This document shows positions 1 to 9,208 of a stretch of DNA of 64,000 bases, piece after piece. The notes below the pieces were generated by a model. That model was not told the DNA's origin and did no database searches. It saw only the letters and a program-made list of their open reading frames with translations. A program made the translations under genes and the position numbers. Location: assembly GCA_910576555.1 (NCBI GenBank), contig CAJTIY010000001.1:558001-622000 (forward strand). Reading direction: 5' to 3'. Every line of letters begins with the position of its first letter. The first letter of the stretch is position 1. The DNA is from an uncultured Alistipes sp. Its GTDB lineage: Bacteria; Bacteroidota; Bacteroidia; Bacteroidales; Rikenellaceae.

Positions 1-2253
1 CGCATACTCGCCCGGCTCGACCGTCCGCCGCCCCGCGGCATCGACGAGGGCGAGCGCCTCCTCGCCGACCTCGAAACGCACGGTGCGCGCCTCGTCGGCC
101 GGGATCGCAACGCGCTCGAAGCCGCAGAGCTGCAGCTGCGGACGCACGGTCGAGGCCACCGGATCGGAGAAATAGAGCTGCACCACCTCGTCGCCCGCAC
201 GCCCGGAGGTGTTCCGCACCGTGCAGGAGACGACGAAGCCCCCGTCGCACGGCGCGACGCGCAGATCGTCGTAGGCGAAGGTCGCATAGCTCAATCCGTA
301 GCCGAACGGATAAAGCGGCGCGGCCGTGAGGTCGGTATAGTCGTGGTTCGCCGGGCGGCGCTTGTTGTAGTAGACCGGAATCTGCCCCGTCGTGCGCGGC
401 ACGGTGACGGGCAGGCGACCGGCGGGATCGGCGCGCCCCAGCAGCACGTCGGCCACGGCGTCGCCGCCCCGAGCGCCGGGATACCACGCCGTCAGCAGCG
501 CATCGGCATACTCCGCGGCCCAGCGCATGTCGAGCGGCCGGCCGGCGACGTAGACCACGACGAGCGGTTTGCCCGTCGCACGGAGCGCCTCGAGCAGCTG
601 CTGCTGGGCACCCAGCAGGCGGAGCGTCGCACGGTCGTTGCCTTCGCCGCACTCCATGTCGCTCACCGCATCGGTCGCGGCCTTCGCAGCCCCCGTCTCC
701 AGATACTCGGTGTCGAGGTCGCGGCCGCTCGAACCGCCGACCACCGCCACCACGACATCCGCCCTGCGGGCCGCCGCCACGGCGGCCGGGATGCCCGACG
801 CGTCGTCATCGCGCACGGCGCAGCCGCGGACATATTCCACGCGTTCGCGCCCCAGCGCCCGCTCGAGTCCGTCGCGCACGGTGTTGGCCGCACGCTGCGG
901 CGCCGTGTAGTCGCCCAGCTGGTTGTAGATCCGGTCGGCATTGGGTCCCACTACCGCCACGCGGCGCAGCGTCGCCGCATCGAGCGGCAGCGTCGCATGC
1001 CGGTTTTCGAGCAGCACGACCGACTGCCGCGCCGCTTCGAGCGCCAGCTCGTCGTGCGCCGCACAGCCCGTCGCAGCCGCGGCCTCCTCGTCGACATAGG
1101 GATTCTCGAAGAGCCCCATCTCGAACTTGAGCGCCAGCACGCGCCGCACGGCGCGGTCGATGTCGCGCTCCGCGACGACGCCCTCCTCCACCGACCGCTT
1201 CAGCGTCGCGAAGGCTTCGCCGTGCAGGTCGACGTCGACGCCCGCCTCGAGCGCCATCCGTGCGGCATCGGCCGCATCGCGGGCCACGCCGTGCGTCTCC
1301 CACAGCCCCTCGATGCTCACGAGATCCGACACCACGAATCCGTCGAAGCCCCACTCGCCGCGCAGGATGTCGGTAAGCGTACGGCGGTTGCCCGTGCACG
1401 GGATGCCATCGACCGAGTTGTAGGCCGTCATCACCGAACGGGCTCCCGCATCGATCGCGGCACGGAACGGCGGCAGGTAGGTCTCGCGCAGCTCACGCTC
1501 GCCCACGAGGTTCGGGCCTCCGTTCTGCCCGCCCTCCGAGGCCCCGTAGGCGACGAAGTGCTTGAGCGTCGAGAGCGCATGGCCCGGCTGCGCGAGGTCG
1601 GCCGACCCCGTGCCGCGCACGAACGCCTCGCCCATGCGCGCCACGAGGAAGCGATCCTCGCCGTAGCTCTCCTCGACGCGCGACCAGCGGGGGTCGCGCA
1701 CGATGTCGAGCACCGGACCGTAGCAGATGTGGGCGCCCTGCGACCGGATCTCGGCCGCCACGGCGCGTCCCAAGCGCTCGACGAGCGCCGGGTTCCATGT
1801 CGAGGCCTGCCCGATCGCCGTGGGGAACACCGTGGCGCCGATGGCCATATGGCCGTGGGGCGCCTCCTCGGCGAGGAACAGCGGAATGCCCAGCCGCGTA
1901 TGCTCCGCGACGTAGCGCTGCATCTCGTTGGCCAGCCGCGCCGCGAGGCGGGGCGTGAGGCCCGTCCGCAGGTCCTTGCGCGTCCACGGGTCGGCGCGGA
2001 ACGCCCCCCACAGCATGCCGACATGGCCATCGTCCACCGCCCGGCGGAACGCCTCGGTCAGCACCAGCGAATCGCCCGCACGTTCGTACATCTCCCACCC
2101 GTAGGGCGACTGCAGCTGCCCGATCTTCTCGTCGAGCGTCATCTCGGCCGTCAGCAGCTCCGCACGCCGGGCCGGCGACAGCGAAGCGTCGCGCCAGTCG
2201 CCGCCGCACGCCGCGAGCGACACCGACGCCAATAACGTAATGATCCGTTTCAT
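1..2253 (-). CDS. Glycoside hydrolase family 3 (BglX-like), lipoprotein, 3' end cut by window edge
   Basis: Exo-acting beta-glycosidase. 751 codons are visible with no stop before the window edge; GH3 enzymes of this type run about 740-770 residues, so nearly all is present. The N-terminus is a lipoprotein signal (SLAAC, Cys16). The GH3 catalytic core includes the nucleophile motif VVSDL (Asp310). The visible end reads VEPGEY, typical of the C-terminal Fn3-like domain. The ATG lies one base past the GH92 stop, so the two are translationally coupled and this is the last visible gene of the PUL operon. Family membership does not settle the substrate: beta-glucoside, beta-xyloside or beta-GlcNAc are possible. 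There is no strong acidic stretch after the lipid Cys, so a periplasmic location is more likely than surface display (inference). Confidence 0.9.
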   Translation of the reverse strand, partial: MKRIITLLASVSLAACGGDWRDASLSPARRAELLTAEMTLDEKIGQLQSPYGWEMYERAGDSLVLTEAFRRAVDDGHVGMLWGAFRADPWTRKDLRTGLTPRLAARLANEMQRYVAEHTRLGIPLFLAEEAPHGHMAIGATVFPTAIGQASTWNPALVERLGRAVAAEIRSQGAHICYGPVLDIVRDPRWSRVEESYGEDRFLVARMGEAFVRGTGSADLAQPGHALSTLKHFVAYGASEGGQNGGPNLVGERELRETYLPPFRAAIDAGARSVMTAYNSVDGIPCTGNRRTLTDILRGEWGFDGFVVSDLVSIEGLWETHGVARDAADAARMALEAGVDVDLHGEAFATLKRSVEEGVVAERDIDRAVRRVLALKFEMGLFENPYVDEEAAAATGCAAHDELALEAARQSVVLLENRHATLPLDAATLRRVAVVGPNADRIYNQLGDYTAPQRAANTVRDGLERALGRERVEYVRGCAVRDDDASGIPAAVAAARRADVVVAVVGGSSGRDLDTEYLETGAAKAATDAVSDMECGEGNDRATLRLLGAQQQLLEALRATGKPLVVVYVAGRPLDMRWAAEYADALLTAWYPGARGGDAVADVLLGRADPAGRLPVTVPRTTGQIPVYYNKRRPANHDYTDLTAAPLYPFGYGLSYATFAYDDLRVAPCDGGFVVSCTVRNTSGRAGDEVVQLYFSDPVASTVRPQLQLCGFERVAIPADEARTVRFEVGEEALALVDAAGRRTVEPGEYA

Positions 2254-2254
2254 A

Positions 2255-4468
2255 TCACGCTTGTGTCCAATCCGCCGGTTCGGGTCCCATCTCGAAGACG
2301 AGCTCCCCGCCGCCGGCTATGTCCGCATAATCGATATAGTAGTTGCGATACGGCGCTCCGTCGAACAGAATGCGCCGGATGTAGCGGTTTTCGGGCGACT
2401 GGTTGCGCACCTCGATGCGCAGCACCCCGTCGCGGACCCGCACCTCGGCGCCGTCCACGAGCGGCGACCCGAACCAGAAGCGGCCGCCTGCCGGCTCGAC
2501 CTGATACATGCCCAGCGCCGAGAGGACGTACCACGCCGACATCTGCCCCACGTCCTCGTTGCCGCAAAGTCCGTCGGGACGGTCGCGGTAGAGTTCGGTG
2601 AGGATCTGTCGCACGCGGTCGGCCGTCTTCCACGGCTCGCCGACCATCGTATAGAGGTAGGCCGTATGGTGGCTGGGTTCGTTGCCGTGGGCATACTGTC
2701 CGATCAGGCCCGAGATGTCGGGCGACGCCTCGGCCCCCAGATCGCCCTCGACGACGAACAGCGAGTCGAGCATCGCGACGAACCGCTCGCGCGACCCGAA
2801 GCAGGCCACGAGCCCCTCCACGTCGTGCGGCACGAGCCACGTATACTGCCATGCGTTGCCCTCGGTGTAGTCCTGTTCGAGGTGCTTCGAGTGGAAGGGA
2901 TCGAAGGGCGTGCGCCATGCACCCGACGCCGAGCGGGCCCGCATCAGGCCCGTCGAGGGGTCGAAGTAGCGGCGGTAGGCCTTGCTGCGCCGTCCGAAGT
3001 ATTCGGCATCCTCCGTGCGGCCCTCGCGGCGGGCCGCCTCGGCCAGCGCCCCGTCGGCGATGGCGTATTCCATGCAGTACCCCACCGACTCGTTGAACTC
3101 GTAAGGAATATATCCGTATTTCTTGTAGAGGTCCATGCCCCTGTCGTCGCGCATCGACGAACGCTTCATCGCCTCGTAGGCCGCCTCGCGGTCGAAGCCG
3201 CCGAAACCCTTCAGCAGCGCGTCGGCCACTACCGGCACGGCGGGATTGCCCACCATGCAGTCGGTCTCGTTGCCCCAAAGGTGCCACACGGGCAGCTTGC
3301 CCTGCTGCTCGTCGATGAGCAGCATCGTGCCGATCATGTCGGGCACCTTCTCGGGATGGATCACCGTCATCAGCGGATGGGCCGCACGGTAGGTGTCCCA
3401 AAGCGAGAAGGTGGTGTAGACCGGATGGCCGGGGTCGTCGTGCACGCGCCCGTCGGCACCCCGGTAGCGGCCGTCGACATCGGAGAAGAGCGACGGGGCG
3501 ACCATCGTGCGGTAAAGCGCCGTGTAGAAGATGCGGCGCACCGACTCGTCGCCGGTCTCGATGCGCACCTTCGACAGCTCGTCGTTCCACGCCGCACGCG
3601 CCGCACGGCGCACGGCATCGAAGTCCCACCCGGGACACTCGGCCTCCATGTTCGCCCGGGCGTTCTCCTCCGAGACGGCCGACAGGGAGACCTTCGCCAC
3701 GAGGGGCTCGTCGCCGAGGTCGCCGAATTCGAAGCGGGCATAGAGCATGCGCCCCTGTGCTGCGTCTCCGTCGATCGCAAGGCTGTCGCCCGCGAAGCGG
3801 CACGCGCCGAAGGGTCGCGAGAAACGCAGGCGGAAGAAGACCCGCTGGTCACGCGCCCAGCCCGAAGAGCGGCGCCACCCCTCCGCTGTCACGCTGTCGA
3901 GCAGCCGCACGCCGCAGTCGACCGCTTCGTCCCAGCCGAGCCCGTTCTCCAGATCGAGCACGACGGCCGCATCGGCCCCCGCGGGAAAGCGATAGCGGCT
4001 CACGCCCACGCGGGCCGTGGCCGTAAGCTCCGCATCGACGCCGTAGCGGTCGAGGTGCGTGCGGTAGTAACCCGGCTCGCAACGCTCGTTGCGGCGGCTG
4101 AACGGGGACCACATCCCCGAGGAGGGATCGTCGGCCGTGCCGCGGCCGAAGCGGACCTCGCCCGTGACGGGCAGGAGCGAGACGTCGTTCAGGTCGCCGA
4201 TGCCCGTGCCGCTCAAGTGGGTATGTCCGAAGCCGATCACGGTCGTATCGGCCCAGTTGTAGCCCGAGCACCAGTCCCACGCGTCGGGCAGGCTCGTCGG
4301 GCCCAGCTGCACCATGCCGAAGGGAACGTTGGCCCCCATGAAGACATGGCCGTGGTCGCCCGTGCCGATGTAGGGATCGACATATCGGGCCGGATCCTCC
4401 TCCGGCCCGGAGGCGGTGCAGGCCCCGCACAGCAGCGCGGCGAGCACCGGAAGGGTTCGGTAGTTCAT
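2255..4468 (-). CDS. GH92 exo-alpha-mannosidase, putative lipoprotein
   Basis: Calcium-dependent exo-alpha-mannosidase family, which trims alpha-mannose from high-mannose N-glycans or mannan. 737 aa, normal for the family. Seen: a lipoprotein-like signal (LLCGAC, Cys17), the N-terminal GH92 signature around VDPYIGTGDHGH and GFGHTHLSGTG, the middle motif YTEGNAWQYTW, and the C-terminal catalytic-base region GNEDVGQMSAW at residues 636-646. The start overlaps the stop of the upstream DUF1573 gene by 4 bp (ATGA). In this operon it would act after GH18 release and SusCD import of the glycan. The exact linkage (alpha-1,2, -1,3 or -1,6) cannot be read from sequence. Confidence 0.95.
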   Translation of the reverse strand: MNYRTLPVLAALLCGACTASGPEEDPARYVDPYIGTGDHGHVFMGANVPFGMVQLGPTSLPDAWDWCSGYNWADTTVIGFGHTHLSGTGIGDLNDVSLLPVTGEVRFGRGTADDPSSGMWSPFSRRNERCEPGYYRTHLDRYGVDAELTATARVGVSRYRFPAGADAAVVLDLENGLGWDEAVDCGVRLLDSVTAEGWRRSSGWARDQRVFFRLRFSRPFGACRFAGDSLAIDGDAAQGRMLYARFEFGDLGDEPLVAKVSLSAVSEENARANMEAECPGWDFDAVRRAARAAWNDELSKVRIETGDESVRRIFYTALYRTMVAPSLFSDVDGRYRGADGRVHDDPGHPVYTTFSLWDTYRAAHPLMTVIHPEKVPDMIGTMLLIDEQQGKLPVWHLWGNETDCMVGNPAVPVVADALLKGFGGFDREAAYEAMKRSSMRDDRGMDLYKKYGYIPYEFNESVGYCMEYAIADGALAEAARREGRTEDAEYFGRRSKAYRRYFDPSTGLMRARSASGAWRTPFDPFHSKHLEQDYTEGNAWQYTWLVPHDVEGLVACFGSRERFVAMLDSLFVVEGDLGAEASPDISGLIGQYAHGNEPSHHTAYLYTMVGEPWKTADRVRQILTELYRDRPDGLCGNEDVGQMSAWYVLSALGMYQVEPAGGRFWFGSPLVDGAEVRVRDGVLRIEVRNQSPENRYIRRILFDGAPYRNYYIDYADIAGGGELVFEMGPEPADWTQA

Positions 4469-5217
4469 CTGTTCTCAGCTTTTTCGGCGATCAGTCCCCG
4501 GATTTCGACGACGGTCTCCCCCGCTTCGGTGCGGATCGTCGACCGCAGGGCGAAGGGCCCCGGCGCGCTGCCGCGCGGATCGAACGCATAGACCACGACC
4601 GCCTCCGTGCCGGGCGCGATCTCGGACGGCCCCGACATGCGAAGGCGCCGGTCGCCCGATGCGTAAACGGGGTGCAACGTACGTCCCGACCGGTTCCAGA
4701 GCCGTATGCTCCGCTCGCGCGGGCCATCGCCCGGCACGAAGCGCCGCATACCCACCGCGTCGACATCGGCACGGAAGGCATCGGACAGCACATAGGGGTA
4801 GAAGATCTCCTCCTCGGGGATGCGGCTCACGACATACCCGGTGACCTTCAGCGTGTTGAACTTCCTGTAGTCGCCGTCGGTCGCGATCACAGTAAGGCCG
4901 ATCGAGAAGTCGTGCAAGCGGTTTTTCGGATCGAACACCGCCTCGACGACGCCCCGCCCGCCCGGCGGTACGGGCTTGCGGTCCCAGCTCGGCGTGAAAC
5001 ACCCGCACTGGGTGTGGACGTCGAGCAGCGTGACGGGCTTCGGAGAGATGTTGGTGAACGCATAGCGCAGCCGGACCGCGCCGTCGGCTTCGCGCACCGT
5101 GTCGAGCCGCTGCACGGGCTCGTCGAACCGCAGCAGCCGCGGCTTCTGGGCCGCGAGCGGCAGCGACAGGCACACGGCAACGGCCGAAAGGAGCGTCGTT
5201 CGGATTCGTCGCATCAT
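4465..5217 (-). CDS. DUF1573 domain exported protein
   Basis: 250 aa with a cleavable signal peptide (LSLPLAAQ). A DUF1573 Ig-like beta-sandwich follows, with the conserved pattern around TQCGCFTPSW and the PGG turn at about residues 65-90. The second half (about 130-245) looks like another Ig-like sandwich. DUF1573 proteins are abundant in Bacteroidetes and their biochemical role is not established. Its place between the LamG lipoprotein (81 bp upstream) and GH92 (4-bp overlap) shows that it belongs to the PUL transcript. It could be a periplasmic scaffold or glycan-binding subunit (inference). It has no catalytic motif. Confidence 0.85.
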   Translation of the reverse strand: MMRRIRTTLLSAVAVCLSLPLAAQKPRLLRFDEPVQRLDTVREADGAVRLRYAFTNISPKPVTLLDVHTQCGCFTPSWDRKPVPPGGRGVVEAVFDPKNRLHDFSIGLTVIATDGDYRKFNTLKVTGYVVSRIPEEEIFYPYVLSDAFRADVDAVGMRRFVPGDGPRERSIRLWNRSGRTLHPVYASGDRRLRMSGPSEIAPGTEAVVVYAFDPRGSAPGPFALRSTIRTEAGETVVEIRGLIAEKAENR

Positions 5218-5298
5218 GGAATCGCCTTTTTAACGGGGTACGGGCAGCCGCTCGCAAGCGGCCGCCCGACCCCGATCATCGTTTTATCGCATATCGGA

Positions 5299-6468
5299 TC
5301 ATTCTACCACGGGACAGTGGATCTCCTCCGTCCAGACGGGCGTGCTCGAAGCGACGCCGTCGTAACCGTTGCCCGAAATATCCTTGAACGTACGGTCGTC
5401 GGCCTCGTCCAGACGCCAGTAGCCGATCAGCCCCTCGGCCGTCGCCGGATTGACGTAGCACTGGTTGTTGAGCAGCTCGATGGGCGTCAGGGCGCGCTTC
5501 CACACGCGGGCCTCGCTCACCATGCCGTTGAAGCGGCGGTAGTCGTTGGCCGAGCGGCCGATGCAGAAGGAGCTGTTGTAGTAGAAGCCGAGGTTGATCG
5601 GATCGCGGTCCGCCGAGGATACCGAAGCGACCTCCACGCCGTCGATGTAGAGCTTCAGCGTCGAGCCGTTCTCCACGGCGGCGACATGGTACCAGCGGTT
5701 GAGGCTCAATGGATTGTCGAGTGCCGAGAGCGACGAACCGCGGCCCGCGATGTTGAGAATGCTCTTGGGCTCCTCGACGCCGCCGATCGAGACGTCGCCG
5801 ATGCGCAGCATGAAGTTCTCCTCGACGCCGAGCAGCGACGAAATGCCGTGGCTCATCGAGCTCCACCCTTTGGCGAACATGCGGATCTCCACCGTGCAGG
5901 CCGGCAGGTTGGCCAGCTCGGGCTTGCCCTTCATCGTGTTGTCCATCTCGATCTGCCAGCGGCCCTGCAGGTCGACGCCGCGGGTCTTGATCAGCTGGTT
6001 GAAGACGATGAAGGTCGTCTGCGACGTGGCCAGCACGCGCGTGCCGTCCGACGTGCCGGTGATGCGCAGCGGGAGGCAGTAGACCAGACCGAAGTCGAGG
6101 TCGTCCATCGACTCGATCTCGACGGCCACGGGATCCGACACGGCCGAGCCGGTGCGGATCAGCGCCGCCGTCGTCGAGAGGCTGTAGCTGCCTTCGGGCA
6201 GCAGCGCATAGGAGGTGCCCTTCTCGGCGTTGTAGGCTTCGAGCGCCGCGGGATCCACCACGATCGGAACTTCGACGTCGTGCTGCATCTTGGCCGACGA
6301 GGTGACGCTCACGGCGATCGACGAAGGTCCGTCGATGTAGACGTTGGTCAGCGGAGAGCGCTCCGTGCCGGTGAAGTAGACGACATCGGCGTACTCCTGC
6401 GACTTCTGGCAGCCCGCAGCCAGAGCTGCGGTCGCCAGAAGGATTGCTATCATTTTGTTGGTTTTCAT
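5299..6468 (-). CDS. Surface lipoprotein with DUF1735 and LamG-type domains
   Basis: 389 aa. Lipoprotein signal LAAGC (Cys20), then a DUF1735 beta-sandwich (about residues 25-170; includes a motif of the VVDPAALEAYNAEKGT type). A concanavalin-like LamG/Laminin_G_3 domain follows (about 180-380; LSLNRWYHVAAV, LKLYIDGVEVAS and the ending GLIGYWRLDE are typical). These domains bind carbohydrate, and the operon position downstream of SusCD and GH18 is that of a surface glycan-binding protein. Similar DUF1735/LamG proteins accompany endo-beta-N-acetylglucosaminidase loci in Bacteroides. No hydrolase residues are visible. Confidence 0.9.
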   Translation of the reverse strand: MKTNKMIAILLATAALAAGCQKSQEYADVVYFTGTERSPLTNVYIDGPSSIAVSVTSSAKMQHDVEVPIVVDPAALEAYNAEKGTSYALLPEGSYSLSTTAALIRTGSAVSDPVAVEIESMDDLDFGLVYCLPLRITGTSDGTRVLATSQTTFIVFNQLIKTRGVDLQGRWQIEMDNTMKGKPELANLPACTVEIRMFAKGWSSMSHGISSLLGVEENFMLRIGDVSIGGVEEPKSILNIAGRGSSLSALDNPLSLNRWYHVAAVENGSTLKLYIDGVEVASVSSADRDPINLGFYYNSSFCIGRSANDYRRFNGMVSEARVWKRALTPIELLNNQCYVNPATAEGLIGYWRLDEADDRTFKDISGNGYDGVASSTPVWTEEIHCPVVE

Positions 6469-6487
6469 GGTCGGTAGCGTTTAAAGG

Positions 6488-9190
6488 TTATTTCGCATAG
6501 ATATTGAACTCGGCGGTACCCATGTTCGAACCGTAGGTGGCATTGATCCGCAGATAACGCACCTGCTGCGAGCCGTAGAGCGCGATATAGGCATACGGAC
6601 TGGCGAATACCACCGAACCGGCGTTGCGCGTCGGCGTGCCGAGCTCCGTAAAGTCGACGCCGTCGAGACTGTACTCGATCATCACTTCGTTGGGACAATA
6701 TTTGGCCGAATAGTTCGAACGCGAGGCGAACATCATGCCCGTCATGTCGTAAGCGCGACCCAGATCGACCGTGAAGCTGACCGGTCCGCCCCAGGTGCGG
6801 ATGTAGGTCGCCTCGTCGCCGTCGAACAACTCCTCATACGTTCCGGAATGGATGCCGCCCTCGTCGCAGGCGACGATCGTCCATGCCGAACGGTCGGCCA
6901 CCTGCGCTCCGTCGATATCGGCCGCCGAGAAGTTCTTGCGGAACATCTCCGAGCTCGTCTCGACGCTCACGGCCACGTAAACCACGCCGCGGCTCTCGCT
7001 GACGACGGCACCGGCCGGCGCCTTCAGACGCAGCGGAATGAGGTAACCGTTCGTATTGGTCAGCCCCGAGAGATCGCCCGCGAGCGACACCGCGATCCGA
7101 TCGGCCGACTTGTTGGCGCCGGCAGCGATCGTACAGGGTACGTTTTCGAGCTTCACCAGCGCGGCGTCGAGCGACGCATAGGCGGTGGCGTGGGCCTTGT
7201 TGTAAGCGGCGACGAGCGTATTGTCGACCTCGGCACCCACCTCGTAGCCGCTCGCCGAAGCGATCGTCGTCAGCACGTTGAAGGCTGCGTCGACCGACGG
7301 GATCGTACCGGCGATCGAGTGGTGGATGATGGTACCCGTGAGCACGTTGTCCGCACCGCACTGGGCGTAGATCGTCGGATCGGTGCTTTCGATCTCGTAG
7401 ACCTCCATCTCGCCGATGTTCGAGTAATAACCGGCGAACCCGAACGAGAGACGCAGGTAGCGGGCCTCCAGATAGTCGGCGAAGGCCATGTAGTAGTCGC
7501 CCTGCGACCACGACGAACCGGTGAAGACGTTCTCGCCCGAAGCGACCGTACCGGCCGTCTCCCACGCTTCGCCGTCGAGGCTGTAGGAGATCGAGAGATC
7601 CGCGAGGTTGTAGGTGTAGAAGTGCAGACCGGTGACCATATGCACGCCGCCCATGTCGACGTTGAGCACGTTGCCCGACGATGCGAAGCCGACGGAGGAG
7701 TAGTTGTCGCCGTCGAAGAGCTTCGACGCATTGTCGCAGTCGGCCGACCACGACGAGCTGCCGCCGGCCGGGAAGCCGATCATGTCGTCGGCCGACGAAA
7801 TGGCGCGGATGAGGTTGTTCTCGACCGTTACGACGGCGTAGACCACGCCGCGGCTTTCGCTCGCGACGGCACCGCCGCCGGCCGTGAGTTTCACGGGTGC
7901 GAGGTAGCCCTCTTTGGCGTCGAGCGCCGAGAGGTCGCCCGTGAGCGAGAGGCGCACTTCGTCCGCCGACGCGTTCTGGCCGCCGGCGATCGCGATCGAG
8001 GCGTTTTCGATCTGCAGGTTGGCAGCCGGAAGCGCCTTATAGGAGGTGCCGTTCGCCTCGTTGTAGGCGGCGACGAGCGAGTTGTCGACAGCGGCCTTCA
8101 CCGTGTATCCGCTCTCGGACGAAACCGTCGTGTAGACCCGGAACGAGCTCTCGAAATCGCTCGTCGAGCCGACGCCCTTCTTGTGGACGACCTTGCCTTC
8201 GACGACGTTGTTCGTACCGGTGATCGTGTAGATCGTCGGGTCGGTGCTCTCGATCATGTATACGTCGAGTTCGTCGATCTCCGTGTTGTAGGAACTGCTC
8301 ATGTCGAACGACAGACGCAGGAAGCGGGCCTCGAAATAGTCGTAAACGGCCGCGCAGTATTCGCTGTACGAGGATGCCGCCTCTTCTGCGGTCGGCGTTC
8401 CGGCCTGCTCCCACAGCTTGCCGTCGAGGCTGTACTCGATCGTCAGCGTAGCCAGTTCGTTGCCGCTGAAGCAGAGACCCGTCACCATGTGCGACTCCTT
8501 CATGTCGACCGTCAGCACGTTGCCGCGCTGGTCGAACGACACCGAAGTATCCGAATTGCCGTCGAACAGATGGGCGTAGTTGCCGCAGTCGGCCGTCCAG
8601 CCCGCACGGTCGCCCGCAGGGAAGCCCACCAGATCGTCGATCGACTCGATGGGACGGATCAGGTTGACCTCGGTCTCCACCAGCAGGTAGACCACGCCCA
8701 TCGTCTCGCTGGCACCGATGCCGTCGGCCTCGAGGCGCAGCGCACCCAGATAGCAGCGCTCCGTGAGCTGCGAAAGATCCTCCTCGGTCGAGAGCGAAAC
8801 CTTCATCGCCTGCTCGGTCTGCATGGCGTTGGCCGGCAGCTCGAGCGAAGCGTTTTCGAGCACGAGGTACTGCTCCGGAAGCACGGCGTAGGCCGTTTCG
8901 TGCTCGGCATTGTACCGCTCGACGAGCGAAGCGTCGTAGAGGAGCCGCACCGTAGCGTCGCCGTGCACGGGCGAGTTGCTGCGTACGGCGAATTCCGTCG
9001 CGAATTCACCGGACGAACCGGTCGGACGGTGTGCGATGCGGGCCGAGAAGAGGTTGTCCGTGCCCGCGTTCACGTAGACGAGTTTCGTGGCACCGTCGAC
9101 CACCTGCGTGTAGTCCTCGAACTCCTCGCAGGCCGCCAGCGAAGCGACCAGCGCGCAGGCTGCGGCGGCGTGTTTCAGTATGTTTTTCAT
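6488..9190 (-). CDS. Giant surface lipoprotein: three tandem DUF1735 + F5/8 type C (discoidin) units
   Basis: 900 aa. Lipoprotein signal SLAAC (Cys21) followed by EEFED, an acidic stretch like Bacteroidetes surface-export signals. The rest is a threefold repeat of a DUF1735 sandwich plus an F5/8C (CBM32-like) domain: DUF1735 at about 32-172, 319-458 and 607-745; F5/8C at about 178-314, 462-603 and 755-899. Repeat hallmarks are VAAYN(E/K)A, SESRGVVY, the LFDG loop, EYSLDG/SYSLDG, and the linker IESTDPTIY ending units 1 and 2. Third-unit spacing differs slightly, and its F5/8C domain is the most diverged. Discoidin domains commonly bind terminal sugars, so this is probably a multivalent cell-surface glycan-binding protein. 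No catalytic domain is seen. It lies 18 bp downstream of the GH18 gene. Confidence 0.9.
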   Translation of the reverse strand: MKNILKHAAAACALVASLAACEEFEDYTQVVDGATKLVYVNAGTDNLFSARIAHRPTGSSGEFATEFAVRSNSPVHGDATVRLLYDASLVERYNAEHETAYAVLPEQYLVLENASLELPANAMQTEQAMKVSLSTEEDLSQLTERCYLGALRLEADGIGASETMGVVYLLVETEVNLIRPIESIDDLVGFPAGDRAGWTADCGNYAHLFDGNSDTSVSFDQRGNVLTVDMKESHMVTGLCFSGNELATLTIEYSLDGKLWEQAGTPTAEEAASSYSEYCAAVYDYFEARFLRLSFDMSSSYNTEIDELDVYMIESTDPTIYTITGTNNVVEGKVVHKKGVGSTSDFESSFRVYTTVSSESGYTVKAAVDNSLVAAYNEANGTSYKALPAANLQIENASIAIAGGQNASADEVRLSLTGDLSALDAKEGYLAPVKLTAGGGAVASESRGVVYAVVTVENNLIRAISSADDMIGFPAGGSSSWSADCDNASKLFDGDNYSSVGFASSGNVLNVDMGGVHMVTGLHFYTYNLADLSISYSLDGEAWETAGTVASGENVFTGSSWSQGDYYMAFADYLEARYLRLSFGFAGYYSNIGEMEVYEIESTDPTIYAQCGADNVLTGTIIHHSIAGTIPSVDAAFNVLTTIASASGYEVGAEVDNTLVAAYNKAHATAYASLDAALVKLENVPCTIAAGANKSADRIAVSLAGDLSGLTNTNGYLIPLRLKAPAGAVVSESRGVVYVAVSVETSSEMFRKNFSAADIDGAQVADRSAWTIVACDEGGIHSGTYEELFDGDEATYIRTWGGPVSFTVDLGRAYDMTGMMFASRSNYSAKYCPNEVMIEYSLDGVDFTELGTPTRNAGSVVFASPYAYIALYGSQQVRYLRINATYGSNMGTAEFNIYAK

Positions 9191-9208
9191 AAGTCGGTTG
9201 CTTTAAGG

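Noticed and set aside
343..4591. Long open frames on the plus strand (630 and 783 codons) opposite GH3 and GH92
   Set aside because: Arg/His/Ala-rich products with no domains; mirror frames of the real minus-strand genes, a known effect of high GC.
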